From assembly GCF_024734665.1 (NCBI RefSeq), contig NZ_CP102931.1, positions 5,144,001 through 5,208,000 of the forward strand: a DNA stretch of 64,000 bases, written 5' to 3'. Each line of letters starts with the position of its first letter. The stretch's first letter is position 1. Shown here one piece after another: positions 16,534-26,752 of the stretch. The notes under the pieces are model-generated. The model did no database searches. It had not been told where the DNA came from and saw only the letters and a list, made by a program, of their open reading frames with translations. This DNA is from Variovorax paradoxus (lineage in GTDB: Bacteria; Pseudomonadota; Gammaproteobacteria; Burkholderiales; Burkholderiaceae_C). Both the position numbers and the translations under genes were made by a program.

Positions 16534-17691
16534 GTGTCCGACCTTTCCAAGATCACCAGCATCGAAGACCTGCGGGTGATCGCCAAGCGGCGTGTGCCGA
16601 AGATGTTCTACGACTACGCCGACTCTGGCGCCTGGACCGAGGGCACCTACCGCTCCAACGAGAGCGACTTCCAGAAGATCAAGCTGCGCCAGCGCGTGGC
16701 CGTGAACATGGAAGGCCGCTCCACCCGCACCACCATGGTTGGCCAGGAGGCCGCAATGCCCGTGGCCATTGCGCCCACCGGGCTCACCGGCATGCAACAC
16801 GCCGACGGCGAAATTCTTGGGGCCCGCGCAGCCAAGGCCTTCGGCATTCCGTTCACGCTGTCGACCATGAGCATCTGCTCGCTCGAAGACATTGCCGAAG
16901 GCACCGACCGGCACCCCTTCTGGTTCCAGCTCTACGTGATGAAGGACCGCGACTTCATCGAGCGCCTGATCGAGCGCGCCAAGGCCGCCAACGTCACGGC
17001 CCTGCAGCTCACGCTCGACCTGCAGATCCTTGGCCAACGCCACAAGGACATCAAGAACGGCCTTACGGCGCCGCCCAAACCCACCATCAAAAACCTGATC
17101 AACCTCGCGACCAAGCCGCGCTGGTGCATGGGCATGCTGGGCACCAAGCGCCGCACCTTCGGCAATATCGCGGGCCACGCCAAGGGCGTGAAAGACCTGT
17201 CGTCGCTGTCCTCGTGGACCGCCGAGCAGTTCGACCCCGCGCTGAGCTGGGCCGACGTCGAATGGATCAAGAAGCTCTGGGGCGGCAAGCTCATCCTCAA
17301 GGGCATCATGGATGTGGAAGACGCGCGCCTTGCAGCTTCGAGCGGCGCCGATGCGCTCATCGTGTCGAACCACGGCGGCCGGCAGCTCGACGGCGCGCCA
17401 TCGTCCATCGCGGCGCTGCCCGCCATCGTCGACGCGGTGGGCACCGAGATCGAGGTGTGGATGGACGGCGGCATCCGCAGCGGGCAAGACGTGCTCAAGG
17501 CCCGCGCGCTGGGTGCACGCGGCACCATGATCGGCCGCAGCTTCCTGTATGGCCTGGGCGCCTACGGGCAAGAGGGCGTGACGCGCGCGCTGCAGCTCAT
17601 TCACAAGGAGCTCGACATCACGATGGCCTTCTGCGGCCGCACAAACATCGATGAGGTCGATTCGAGCATCCTGCTGCCCGGTACGTTCTAG
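16534..17691 (+). CDS. lldD: FMN-dependent alpha-hydroxy-acid dehydrogenase, L-lactate dehydrogenase type
   Basis: A 385-residue flavoprotein that oxidises an L-2-hydroxy acid such as lactate to the 2-keto acid. The N-terminal KRRVPKMFYDYADSGAWTE is typical, and the catalytic signature SNHGGRQLDGAPS (His as base, Arg for the carboxylate) is intact, followed by the FMN-phosphate region DGGIRSGQDVLKA and GRSFLYGLGAYG. A GTG at 16534 follows AGGAG. It lies after the LysR gene and before a transporter. Substrate is most likely L-lactate, given the nearby permease. Confidence 0.92.
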   Translation: MSDLSKITSIEDLRVIAKRRVPKMFYDYADSGAWTEGTYRSNESDFQKIKLRQRVAVNMEGRSTRTTMVGQEAAMPVAIAPTGLTGMQHADGEILGARAAKAFGIPFTLSTMSICSLEDIAEGTDRHPFWFQLYVMKDRDFIERLIERAKAANVTALQLTLDLQILGQRHKDIKNGLTAPPKPTIKNLINLATKPRWCMGMLGTKRRTFGNIAGHAKGVKDLSSLSSWTAEQFDPALSWADVEWIKKLWGGKLILKGIMDVEDARLAASSGADALIVSNHGGRQLDGAPSSIAALPAIVDAVGTEIEVWMDGGIRSGQDVLKARALGARGTMIGRSFLYGLGAYGQEGVTRALQLIHKELDITMAFCGRTNIDEVDSSILLPGTF

Positions 17692-17823
17692 GCTTGCCTG
17701 AGGGCCTTCCGAAGGCCACTTCGGGGGTAGGCCGATGCGGCGTTGACCGACACGCCGCAGCCCCCTGCCGGCGCAGAATGTTTTGGCAACAACAACATTG
17801 CCTGCACGGCACAAGAAGGCACC

Positions 17824-19158
17824 ATGAGCGCAGTCACGCCTGTTCCGGGAGGCCCAGCGGCCTCTGCTTCGCCACCCCCGCACTACACGGCCGAAGAAAA
17901 GCGCCATCGCGTCTTCGCGATCATGGCGGCCTCTTCCGGCAACCTGGTCGAGTGGTTCGACTTCTATGTGTATGCGTTCTCGGCGCTGTACTTCGCGCCG
18001 GCCTTCTTTCCCAAATCGGACCCTACTGCGCAGTTGCTGAACACCGCTGGCGTGTTCGCGGCCGGCTTCCTGATGCGGCCCATCGGCGGTTGGCTCTTCG
18101 GCCGCGTGGCCGACCGGCTGGGGCGCAAGACGTCGATGCTGATCTCGGTGACGATGATGTGCGCCGGCTCGCTCGTCATCGCGTGCCTGCCGACTTACGC
18201 GCAGATCGGCGCGTGGGCGCCCTTCCTGCTGCTGATCTGCCGCCTATTCCAAGGGCTGTCGGTTGGCGGCGAATACGGCACCACCGCCACCTACATGAGC
18301 GAGGTGGCACTGCGCGGCCAGCGCGGCTTCTTCTCGTCGTTCCAGTACGTCACGCTGATCGGCGGGCAGCTGCTCGCGGTGCTGGTGATCGTGGTGCTCG
18401 AACAGCTGCTGACCGAGGCCGAACTCAAGGCGTGGGGCTGGCGTGTTCCGTTCGTCATCGGCGCCATCGCAGCGGTTGTCGCGCTGCTGCTGCGCCGCAC
18501 GCTGCATGAAACGCAAACCGACGAAGCGAAGAAGAACAAGGAGGCCGGCAGCATGGCCGGCCTGTTCAGGCACCACACGCCCGCCTTCCTCACGGTGTTG
18601 GGCTACACGGCCGGCGGCTCGCTGATCTTCTACACCTTCACCACGTACATGCAGAAGTACCTGGTGAACACGGTGCATCTGCCCATCAAGACCGCGAGCT
18701 ATGTGATGACCGGGGCGCTGTTCGCCTACATGTGCATGCAGCCGGTGTTCGGCGCGCTGTCTGACCGCATCGGGCGGCGCAACAACATGCTGCTGTTCGG
18801 CGGACTGGGTGCACTGACGACCGTGCCCATCCTTACCGCACTGCAGCACACGACGAGCCCGGTGATGGCCTTCGTGCTGATCATTGTGGCGCTGGCCATC
18901 GTGAGCTTCTACACGTCGATCAGCGGGATCGTGAAGGCGGAGATGTTCCCGCCCGAGGTGCGGGCCCTGGGCGTAGGTCTGGCCTATGCCGTGGCCAACG
19001 CGATCTTCGGCGGCTCGGCGGAATACGTGGCGCTGGGGCTCAAGTCACTGGGACATGAGTCGGCGTTCTTCTGGTACGTGAGCGCGATGATGGTGATCGC
19101 GTTCCTGGTGAGCTTGCGCCTGCCGAGGCAAGCGAGCTACCTTCATCACGATCACTGA
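17824..19158 (+). CDS. MFS transporter, metabolite:H+ symporter type
   Basis: A 444-residue twelve-segment transporter of the MHS group (KgtP/ProP-like). Signatures are [16 protein letters not shown] at the first segment, the [18 protein letters not shown] loop between segments 2 and 3, and [12 protein letters not shown]. These carriers bring in carboxylates, betaines or osmolytes with protons. Its position after lldD suggests a hydroxy- or keto-acid substrate. The ATG at 17824, after AAGAAGG, was preferred to an upstream in-frame ATG that adds 27 unusual residues. Confidence 0.9.
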   Translation: MSAVTPVPGGPAASASPPPHYTAEEKRHRVFAIMAASSGNLVEWFDFYVYAFSALYFAPAFFPKSDPTAQLLNTAGVFAAGFLMRPIGGWLFGRVADRLGRKTSMLISVTMMCAGSLVIACLPTYAQIGAWAPFLLLICRLFQGLSVGGEYGTTATYMSEVALRGQRGFFSSFQYVTLIGGQLLAVLVIVVLEQLLTEAELKAWGWRVPFVIGAIAAVVALLLRRTLHETQTDEAKKNKEAGSMAGLFRHHTPAFLTVLGYTAGGSLIFYTFTTYMQKYLVNTVHLPIKTASYVMTGALFAYMCMQPVFGALSDRIGRRNNMLLFGGLGALTTVPILTALQHTTSPVMAFVLIIVALAIVSFYTSISGIVKAEMFPPEVRALGVGLAYAVANAIFGGSAEYVALGLKSLGHESAFFWYVSAMMVIAFLVSLRLPRQASYLHHDH

Positions 19159-19171
19159 CGGCTATTCGCGG

Positions 19172-19612
19172 CTACTCGGCTTCCAGCCGCTGCACCACTT
19201 CGTGCTTGCTCAGCCCGCGCACCGCAGCAAGGTTCTCGAGTTGCGCGGCCCTGGGCCGGGCCTTGCCCTGTTCCCAGTGGTAGATCGTCTGGCCCGACAC
19301 GCCCACCAGCTTTCCATAAGACGCGGCGGAAATACCCAGCTTCGTGCGATGCGCAGCCAGGCGCCCGGCACTGAACCGGCGCTTGGTTCCGCCTTCATCC
19401 GACTCGTCGGGTTCGCTGGCGCGTGCGCTGCGAGCCGTGCCTTTGGCAACGTTGCGCAGTTCCTTCTCCAGCGAACTCACCTGGCGGCGCAACGCCGCGA
19501 TGGCCGCGCGGTGATGAACCGATGCCTTCTTGAGGGTTTCCATTTCTGCGCGAACTTCCTTGCGGGCGACGCGCGAGATTTCAGATTTAAGGATGGATGC
19601 AATGTTTGGCAT
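19172..19612 (-). CDS. XRE-type DNA-binding protein with coiled-coil N-terminus
   Basis: A 146-residue protein. Residues 1-65 form a charged, heptad-like helix (RKEVRAEMETLKK, later RRQVSSLEKELRN), then a linker, then a compact helix-turn-helix near residues 95-140 (SYGKLVGVSGQTIYHWEQGKARP) of the XRE/Cro type. The order, helix first and XRE domain last, is the reverse of most XRE regulators. It is convergent with the transporter gene and followed by its own promoter-like sequence upstream. Targets are unknown; the flanking fucose operon runs the same way. Confidence 0.8.
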   Translation of the reverse strand: MPNIASILKSEISRVARKEVRAEMETLKKASVHHRAAIAALRRQVSSLEKELRNVAKGTARSARASEPDESDEGGTKRRFSAGRLAAHRTKLGISAASYGKLVGVSGQTIYHWEQGKARPRAAQLENLAAVRGLSKHEVVQRLEAE

Positions 19613-19631
19613 GCCGGCATTGTGCCCAGCA

Positions 19632-19658
19632 AATGTAAACACGGGACAAGAATGTCAA
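19632..19658 (-). promoter_or_regulatory. candidate promoter of the XRE-type gene
   Basis: On the minus strand a consensus -35 box TTGACA (19653-19658) is followed, after a short 15-base spacer, by TACATT (19632-19637). The start codon of the XRE-type gene is at 19612. The surrounding 80 bases are strikingly AT-rich for this genome. Confidence 0.4.
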
Positions 19659-19685
19659 ATCTTGGATCAAATTTGAATCTTTTGA

Positions 19686-20015
19686 TTACAAAGCGAAGAT
19701 CCGCGTCATTGCGACCCACTTCTCCCCTTCAGGCGTCCAAGGCGTGGGCGCCTGGAACTTCCACATCAGGTCTTCCCACTCCCTGATCTTTGGGTTGTTC
19801 TGCGTGGCAAGCGCCATGGCATCGGCGTTGTAGCGTGCGTCGTCCGTTTCCATCAGCATCACCATCCGCGTGCCGAGCCGGTAGATCTCCATGCCCGTTA
19901 TGCCGTGCGCATTCAGGTGCTCGCGCACCTCGAGCCAGATGCTGCGGTGATAAGCCTCGTACTCGGCGATCAGCGCGGGGTTGTCTTTCAAATCGAGGGC
20001 CAGGAAATGGCGCAT
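19686..20015 (-). CDS. L-rhamnose/L-fucose mutarotase family protein
   Basis: A 109-residue protein of the RhaM-like mutarotase family, which interconverts the alpha and beta anomers of 6-deoxy sugars. The order ALDLKDNPALIAEYEAYH, then SIWLEVREHLNAHGI, then MEIYRLGTRMVMLMET and the C-terminal WEDLMWKFQAP and WVAMTRIFAL is typical, with the catalytic-type His in AYHRSIW. It is the last gene of the fucose operon, 29 bases after the dehydrogenase. Fucose is preferred over rhamnose because of its neighbours. Confidence 0.9.
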   Translation of the reverse strand: MRHFLALDLKDNPALIAEYEAYHRSIWLEVREHLNAHGITGMEIYRLGTRMVMLMETDDARYNADAMALATQNNPKIREWEDLMWKFQAPTPWTPEGEKWVAMTRIFAL

Positions 20016-20044
20016 GGCTTGTTCCGATCAAAGCAGGGAATCAA

Positions 20045-20839
<795 letters not shown>

Positions 20840-22117
20840 TTATCCACGAAAGAGGTATTTCTCCAGCGACTCGGGCTTCATCGTGATCGAGAAGCCCGCG
20901 CTCTTGGGCGGCATGTAGGCCGCATTGCGAATCTCGCAGGGCTCGACGAAGTGCTCGTGCAGGTGGTCCACATACTCGACCACGCGGCCTTCGCGCGTAC
21001 CCGAGATGCAGAGGTAGTCGATCATCGACAGGTGCTGCACGTACTCGCAAAGCCCCACGCCACCTGCATGCGGGCACACCGGCAGCCTGTACTTCGCGGC
21101 CATCAGCATCACCGCAAGAATCTCGTTCACACCGCCGAGCCTGCACGCGTCGATCTGCACCACGTCGATGCCGCCACGCATGATGAACTGCTTGAACATG
21201 ATGCGGTTCTGGCACATCTCGCCCGTGGCCACTTTCACCGGCGCGATGCCCTCGCGGATCTTGCGGTGGCCTTCCACGTCGTCGGGGCTGGTGGGCTCCT
21301 CGATGAACCACGGCTTGGCAAACGCCAGCTGGCGCACCCAGTCGATGGCCTGGCCGACCTCCCACACCTGGTTGGCGTCGATCATCAGGTGCCGCTCGGG
21401 CCCGAGTACTTCGCGCGCTACGCGCAGGCGGCGGATGTCGTCCTGCAGGTCGCGCCCCACCTTCAGCTTGATGTGGTTGAAGCCCGCATCCACAGCCTCT
21501 TGTGCGAGGCGCCGCAGCTTCTCGTCGGAGTAGCCCAGCCAACCGGCCGACGTGGTGTAGCAGGGGTAGCCCTCGGCCTGCAGCGCGGCGACGCGCTCAG
21601 ACTTGCCGACGGCCGCCGCGCGCAGCAGGGCCAGCGCCTCGTCCGGTGCGATGCAGTCGGTGATGTAGCGAAAGTCGATGCATCGCACCAGTTCCTCGGG
21701 GCTCATGTCGGCCACCAGCTGCCATACGGGCTTGCCTTCGGACTTGGCCCACAGGTCCCACATCGCGTTGACCACCGCGCCGGTCGCAAGATGGATCGCG
21801 CCCTTGTCGGGGCCGATCCAGCGCAGCTGGCTGTCAGAAGTCACGTGCCGCCAGAAGCGCCCCATGTCCTCGGCCACCCATGCCAGGTCGAGCCCCACGA
21901 CCAGATGGCGCATCGCCTCGATGGCAGCGCAGCAGATCTCGTTGCCGCGGCCGATGGTGAAGGTGAGGCCGTGGCCTTCGAGCCCCGGCTGGTCGGTTTC
22001 GAGCACGACGTACGCCGCCGAATAGTCCGGGTCGGGGTTCATCGCATCGGAGCCGTCCAGATGCTGCGAGGTGGGAAAGCGCACGTCGAGCACGCGCATG
22101 GATCGGACGATGGTCAT
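20840..22117 (-). CDS. L-fuconate dehydratase
   Basis: A 425-residue enolase-superfamily enzyme that dehydrates L-fuconate to 2-keto-3-deoxy-L-fuconate. The N-terminal capping domain (DVRFPTSQHLDGSDAMNPDPDYSAAYVVL, read in pieces) is the fuconate-dehydratase hallmark. In the barrel domain the Lys-x-Lys pair lies in HIKLKVGRD, metal ligands in MIDANQVW and FIEEPTSPDD, and the catalytic His in CPHAGGVGLCEY. It is 20 bases after the binding-protein gene and 18 before the dehydrogenase gene. Confidence 0.94.
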   Translation of the reverse strand: MTIVRSMRVLDVRFPTSQHLDGSDAMNPDPDYSAAYVVLETDQPGLEGHGLTFTIGRGNEICCAAIEAMRHLVVGLDLAWVAEDMGRFWRHVTSDSQLRWIGPDKGAIHLATGAVVNAMWDLWAKSEGKPVWQLVADMSPEELVRCIDFRYITDCIAPDEALALLRAAAVGKSERVAALQAEGYPCYTTSAGWLGYSDEKLRRLAQEAVDAGFNHIKLKVGRDLQDDIRRLRVAREVLGPERHLMIDANQVWEVGQAIDWVRQLAFAKPWFIEEPTSPDDVEGHRKIREGIAPVKVATGEMCQNRIMFKQFIMRGGIDVVQIDACRLGGVNEILAVMLMAAKYRLPVCPHAGGVGLCEYVQHLSMIDYLCISGTREGRVVEYVDHLHEHFVEPCEIRNAAYMPPKSAGFSITMKPESLEKYLFRG

Positions 22118-22137
22118 GGGACTTTGCAGGCGAGCGA

Positions 22138-23091
22138 TCAGTCGTACAGCACCGAAGCGATCTTCGGATCGGCGATGTTGGTCTTGTCGTACCAGAAGAA
22201 CCCGGTGTCGACCACCTTCGGCAGCTTCTCTCCCTTGATGGCCTTCACGGCCATTTCGACGGTCTTGTAGCCCATGCCCACGGGGTTCTGCGTGATGGCA
22301 CCGGCCATGCTGCCGTCCATGATGGCGTTCTTCTGCTGCTTGCCGGAGTCGTAGCCGATGATCACGACCTTGCCGTTGCGCTTCATCTCCTTCACGCCAT
22401 TGACCACGCCGATGGCGGAGCCTTCATTGGCGCCGAAGATGCCCTTGAGATTGGGCGAGGCCTGCAATATCGACTTGGTGATCTCGGTCGACTTCAGCTG
22501 GTCGCCGCCGCCGTACTGCACGCTCACGATCTTGATGTTCGGGTAGGTCGACTTGATGCGGTTCACGAAACCGTCGCGCCGGTCGACGCCCGTGCGGCTG
22601 GTCTGGTCGTGCACCACCAGCGCGACTTCGCCGCTCTTGCCGATCAGCTCGGCCATCTTGTCGGCTGCGAGCGCGGCGGCAGCCTTGTTGTCGGTGGTTG
22701 TGGTGGTCACGGGAATATCGCTGTCCACGCCTGAGTCGAAGGCCACCACCGGAATCTTCGCGGCCTGCGCCTTCTTCAGCAGCGGAATGGCCGCCTGGCT
22801 GTCGAGCGCGGCAAAGCCGATGGCCTGCGGCTTCTTGGCGAGCGCGGCCGAGAGCATGTCGATCTGCTTGTCGACCATGGCCTCGGTCTCGGGGCCTTCG
22901 AAGGTGACCTTGACCTTGTAGTCTTTGGCCGCCTGCTCGGCGCCCGACTTCACGGCCTGCCAGAACTGGTGCTGGAAGCCCTTGGACACGAGCGGGATGT
23001 AGACCTCCTGGGTCTGCGCCTGCGCGATGCCGGCAAGGCCGATGAGCGCCGCGCCCAGCGTGCACGCAACGGCTGTTCTTCTCTGGATCAT
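22138..23091 (-). CDS. sugar ABC transporter periplasmic binding protein (RbsB-like)
   Basis: A 317-residue periplasmic protein with a signal peptide ending IAQAQT near residue 27. The mature part has the ribose-binding-protein fold: YIPLVSKGFQHQFWQAV, then IGFAALDSQAAIPLLKKA, VVAFDSGVDSDI and IIGYDSGKQQKNAIMDGSM. It captures the sugar for the permease and ATPase encoded just upstream. The ligand is inferred to be L-fucose from the linked fucose enzymes. Confidence 0.92.
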   Translation of the reverse strand: MIQRRTAVACTLGAALIGLAGIAQAQTQEVYIPLVSKGFQHQFWQAVKSGAEQAAKDYKVKVTFEGPETEAMVDKQIDMLSAALAKKPQAIGFAALDSQAAIPLLKKAQAAKIPVVAFDSGVDSDIPVTTTTTDNKAAAALAADKMAELIGKSGEVALVVHDQTSRTGVDRRDGFVNRIKSTYPNIKIVSVQYGGGDQLKSTEITKSILQASPNLKGIFGANEGSAIGVVNGVKEMKRNGKVVIIGYDSGKQQKNAIMDGSMAGAITQNPVGMGYKTVEMAVKAIKGEKLPKVVDTGFFWYDKTNIADPKIASVLYD

Positions 23092-23133
23092 GCGAAGTCT
23101 CCTGTGGTTGTAGAACGAAACGAAAACCGGGGA

Positions 23134-24159
23134 TCAGTGCGTCTTGCTGCCGCGGCGGCGCAGGATGTCGGCGTACACGGCCAGGATGATGATCACGCCC
23201 GTGACCACCGTCTGCCACTCCTGCGCGACCGAAAGAATGCGCAGGCCGTTGGTGAGCACGCTCATGATGAAGGCGCCGATGATCGTGCCGACGATGGTGC
23301 CGGTGCCGCCGCTGAGCGATGTACCGCCGATGACCACGGCCGCGATCGCGTCGAGCTCGTAGCCCTGCCCCAGCGCTGGCTGCGCCGAGTTCAGCCGCGA
23401 GGCAATCAGCAGCCCTGCAATGCCGCAGATGCCGCCGCTCACCGTGTACACCACGATCTTCCAGAAGTCGGTGTTCACGCCCGACAGGCGCACCGCTTCT
23501 TCGTTGCTGCCGAGCGCGAAGGTGTAGCGGCCCAGGATGGTCTTGTTGAGCACGATGCTCGCGGCCACCGCCACCAGGAACAAGATGAGCACCGCATTCG
23601 GAATGGGCAGCGCCGGAATGAAGTAGCCGATGAGCGAGTCTTGCGAGATCGCCGGAAAGTCCGGCGTGTCGTTGAAGTAGATCGGCTTGGTGCCCGAGAT
23701 CACCAATGACAAGCCCTTGAGCAGCATCATCATGCCCAGCGTCGCGATGAAGGGCGGTATCTTGAGCTTGGCAATCAGCACGCCCGAGACAAAGCCGGCC
23801 AGCGCGCCGAAGAGAATCGCCGCCGCGATGCCGAGTGCGAGCGGCATGCCCATGTAGGTGAGCACCACGCCGGCCATGACCGCGCAGAAGGTCATCAGCG
23901 TGCCCACCGAGAGATCGATGCCCGCGGTGATGATGACGAAGGTGCAGGCAATGGCCAGCACGCCGTTCACCGCGGTCGACTGCAGGATGCTCACAAGGTT
24001 GTCGGCCTGCAGAAACTGCGGCGACGCGACGCTGAAGAACACCATCAGCGCGACGAGGCTGGCAAAGGCCAGCAGCTTCTGCCTGGTGGCGGGGCGAAAA
24101 AGCCGGGCCCTCAGCGAGAAGCCGGGCGTGACTGCGGTGGTGGCGGTGGGGGTCGTCAA
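23134..24159 (-). CDS. sugar ABC transporter permease (RbsC-like)
   Basis: A 341-residue inner-membrane permease of the ribose/xylose group with about eight to ten hydrophobic segments; [13 protein letters not shown] and [21 protein letters not shown] are family signatures. I place the start at a TTG (24159) because GGAGA lies six bases upstream and the upstream ATPase gene then ends 16 bases before. An ATG at 24210 would overlap the ATPase gene and adds a proline-rich tail unlike the family. Confidence 0.88.
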   Translation of the reverse strand: MTTPTATTAVTPGFSLRARLFRPATRQKLLAFASLVALMVFFSVASPQFLQADNLVSILQSTAVNGVLAIACTFVIITAGIDLSVGTLMTFCAVMAGVVLTYMGMPLALGIAAAILFGALAGFVSGVLIAKLKIPPFIATLGMMMLLKGLSLVISGTKPIYFNDTPDFPAISQDSLIGYFIPALPIPNAVLILFLVAVAASIVLNKTILGRYTFALGSNEEAVRLSGVNTDFWKIVVYTVSGGICGIAGLLIASRLNSAQPALGQGYELDAIAAVVIGGTSLSGGTGTIVGTIIGAFIMSVLTNGLRILSVAQEWQTVVTGVIIILAVYADILRRRGSKTH

Positions 24160-24175
24160 AGGGTGTCTCCAATCG

Positions 24176-25702
24176 TCATGCGGTGGCGGCAGCAGCAGCG
24201 GTGGTTTCACGCCGGGTGGCGAGCTGCATGATCTTTTCCTGCGAGGCTTCGCGCGCCGGCAGCTCGCCGGTGATGCGGCCTTCGCACATCACGAGCACGC
24301 GGTGGCTCATGCGCAATATCTCGGGCAGCTCCGAAGAGATGATCACGATGGCCTTGCCCTGCGCGGCAAGCTCGTTGAGCAGGCGGTAGATCTCGGCCTT
24401 GGCGCCCACGTCGATGCCGCGCGTGGGCTCGTCGAAGAAGAGCACGCCGCAGTCGCGCAGCAGCCATTTGGCGATGACGATCTTCTGCTGGTTGCCGCCC
24501 GACAGCAGCCGCACCTGCTGGCGCACCGAAGGCGTCTTGATGCTGAGCTGCTTCACATAGCGCTCGCCGGCCGCCTCGATGGCCGCCTGGTCGATGAACA
24601 GGCCCATCGACAGGAACTTCTTCATGCTCGGCAGCGCGATGTTGGTTTCGACGTCCATGCCGGTGGCCAGGCCGAAGTGCTTGCGGTCTTCCGACAGGTA
24701 GCCGATGCCATGGGCCACTGCGTCCTCGGGCGACTTGATCGATACCTTCTTGCCGTGCACGAAGACTTCGCCCGCGTCGATTCGGTCGGCGCCAAACACC
24801 GCGCGCGCCAGCTCGGTGCGGCCCGCGCCCATCAGGCCCGCGAAGCCGAGGATCTCGCCGCGGCGCAGCACGAAGCTCGCGTTGCGCACCATCGTTCCGC
24901 GGCAGATGCCCCTGGCCTCGAGCACGATCTCGTTGCCGGACGTGTCGGGCATGTCGGTTTCCACCTCGGCTAGCTGGCGGCCCACCATCATGGCGATGAG
25001 CGAATCCATCGGCGTTTCGGCCATCGGCACGGTGGCGATGTACTGGCCGTCGCGCATCACGGTCACGCGGTCGGCGATGCGCTTGAGCTCGTCCATCTTG
25101 TGCGAGATGTAGACAATGGCCACGCCCCGCGACTTCAGCCGCCCGATGATGCGGAACAGATCGGCCACCTCTTCGTTGTTCAGCGCGGCGGTGGGCTCGT
25201 CCATGATGAGCACGCGCGAATCGAACGACAGCGCCTTGGCGATCTCCACCATCTGCTGCTTGGCCACCGTGAGCTCGCCGACCGGCGTGCGCGGATCGAG
25301 CCGCAGGTTCATGTGCTCGAAGATGCGTTGCGTCTCGGCGCACATGGCCTCTTCGTCGATGAAGAGGCCCAAGCGCCCGCGCGGCTCGCGGCCGATGAAG
25401 ATGTTCTGCGCGGCGCTCAGGTGGTTCATCAGGTTGAGCTCCTGATGGATGATGCCGATGCCCAGGGCCTGCGCGGCGCGCGGGCTCGCGATGTCCACGG
25501 GCTGCCCGTCGAGCAGCACCTCGCCCGAGTCCTTGCGGTACACGCCGGCCAGCACCTTCATCAGCGTGGACTTGCCGGCGCCGTTCTCGCCCATGAGCGC
25601 ATGCACTTCGCCGGGCAGCAGATCGAACTGCGCCTTGTCGAGCGCGCGCACGCCAGCGAAAGACTTGCTCAGGTCGCGAAGGGTGACGATGGGTTGCGTC
25701 AT
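24176..25702 (-). CDS. sugar ABC transporter ATPase, two-domain (RbsA/MglA-like)
   Basis: A 508-residue ATPase with two nucleotide-binding halves. The first has Walker A ([12 protein letters not shown]), signature-region [15 protein letters not shown] and Walker B ([11 protein letters not shown]). The second has the degenerate Walker A usual for this group ([14 protein letters not shown]), [15 protein letters not shown] and [14 protein letters not shown]. It energises sugar uptake at the inner membrane. The ATG at 25702 is taken over a TTG two codons earlier. It follows the lactonase gene by 12 bases. Confidence 0.94.
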   Translation of the reverse strand: MTQPIVTLRDLSKSFAGVRALDKAQFDLLPGEVHALMGENGAGKSTLMKVLAGVYRKDSGEVLLDGQPVDIASPRAAQALGIGIIHQELNLMNHLSAAQNIFIGREPRGRLGLFIDEEAMCAETQRIFEHMNLRLDPRTPVGELTVAKQQMVEIAKALSFDSRVLIMDEPTAALNNEEVADLFRIIGRLKSRGVAIVYISHKMDELKRIADRVTVMRDGQYIATVPMAETPMDSLIAMMVGRQLAEVETDMPDTSGNEIVLEARGICRGTMVRNASFVLRRGEILGFAGLMGAGRTELARAVFGADRIDAGEVFVHGKKVSIKSPEDAVAHGIGYLSEDRKHFGLATGMDVETNIALPSMKKFLSMGLFIDQAAIEAAGERYVKQLSIKTPSVRQQVRLLSGGNQQKIVIAKWLLRDCGVLFFDEPTRGIDVGAKAEIYRLLNELAAQGKAIVIISSELPEILRMSHRVLVMCEGRITGELPAREASQEKIMQLATRRETTAAAAATA

Positions 25703-25714
25703 GGGCAATCGATC

Positions 25715-26590
25715 TCAGTGCAGTGACAGGTCGTAGAAGCGCTGCGCGGTGCCGTGCCACACGCTGGCTTGCTCGCTCGGCGAAAGGCTGCCGATGCAGG
25801 CCTCGCTCACGGCGATCCAGCCCGCGTAGTCGCCGGCCAATGTGAGCACGGGCCAGTCGCTGCCCCACATCAGGCGATCGGGGCCGAACGCGTCGAGCAG
25901 GTGCTCCCACACCGGGCGCACGGCGTGCACCGCCGCATCGACATCGCCGTGCGTGGACGCTGGCGCCTCGCCCCACAGCCCCGAGAACTTGCAGCACACC
26001 TGCGGCAGTGCCGCGACCGCTGCAATGCTCTTGCGCCATCGCTCGAAGTCTTCGCTGCCGTGCGCGCCGACCGGTGGCTTGGCCCCATGGTCGACCACCA
26101 CCGGCAGCTCCGGCCATTGCTCCAGGAAGCGCAGCAGCGACGGCAGGTGCCGTGGCTTCACCAGCGCATCGAAACGCAGGCCGAGCCGCAGCAGGGTGCG
26201 CAGCGCATCGGGACGCGGCCGGTGCGCGATCCAGTCGTCGTCGGGCAGGTCTTGCAGCATCGGCCGCACTCCCTTGAACCCGGGGTGCCGCGCCATCCGC
26301 TCCAGTGAGGCGACGGCGCCGGGCCGGCTCAGGTCGACCCAGCCGACCACGCCGCCGATGACGTCGTGCGCCGTGGCCAGGTCGAGCAGGAAGTCGGTTT
26401 CGGCCGTCGATTCGGCGGCCTGCACCAGCACGGTCCGGCCCACGCCGTGTGCCTGCAGCAGCGGCGCGAGGTCGTCGGGCAGGAAGTCGCGCAGCAACGG
26501 CGCCAGAGCCGGCACGTCCGCGCGCAACCACGTGTAGTCGCCGCGTGCGGGCCGCCAGAAATGCTGGTGCGAATCGATGCGCTGGATCAT
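25715..26590 (-). CDS. L-fuconolactonase (amidohydrolase family)
   Basis: A 291-residue amidohydrolase-2 family enzyme that opens L-fucono-lactone to L-fuconate. The N-terminal metal motif DSHQHFW, the FKGVRPMLQDLP stretch, VVVDHGAKPP and MWGSDWPV near the C-terminus are the expected active-site segments in order. It is the first gene of the operon, facing the IclR regulator. A related sugar lactone is possible, but the neighbours favour fuconolactone. Confidence 0.9.
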   Translation of the reverse strand: MIQRIDSHQHFWRPARGDYTWLRADVPALAPLLRDFLPDDLAPLLQAHGVGRTVLVQAAESTAETDFLLDLATAHDVIGGVVGWVDLSRPGAVASLERMARHPGFKGVRPMLQDLPDDDWIAHRPRPDALRTLLRLGLRFDALVKPRHLPSLLRFLEQWPELPVVVDHGAKPPVGAHGSEDFERWRKSIAAVAALPQVCCKFSGLWGEAPASTHGDVDAAVHAVRPVWEHLLDAFGPDRLMWGSDWPVLTLAGDYAGWIAVSEACIGSLSPSEQASVWHGTAQRFYDLSLH

Positions 26591-26601
26591 GTCTGGTCGC
26601 G

Positions 26602-26619
26602 GGCAGCAAATGTGCTGCC
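26602..26619 (-). other. leader hairpin before the fucose operon
   Basis: GGCAGCA and TGCTGCC pair perfectly around a four-base loop, 12 bases before the lactonase start codon. No Shine-Dalgarno sequence is visible between the hairpin and the ATG. It could influence translation or mRNA stability of the operon. It has no T-run and is not a terminator. Confidence 0.45.
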
Positions 26620-26752
26620 GAGCGGCTTGCCTCTTTAGTCCATGTATGAACAGAGTATTTACATACGAACTTTTGGCGTCAAGCGCACTTCATGGGTGCT
26701 TACCCGTAGAACGAAACTTGCAAAAAGCGATGTCTGCTGTTGAAATTCATCA

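Noticed and set aside
17703..17717. GGCCTTC-C-GAAGGCC palindrome after lldD as a terminator
   Set aside because: The loop would be too small, usable stem is only five pairs and no T-run follows.
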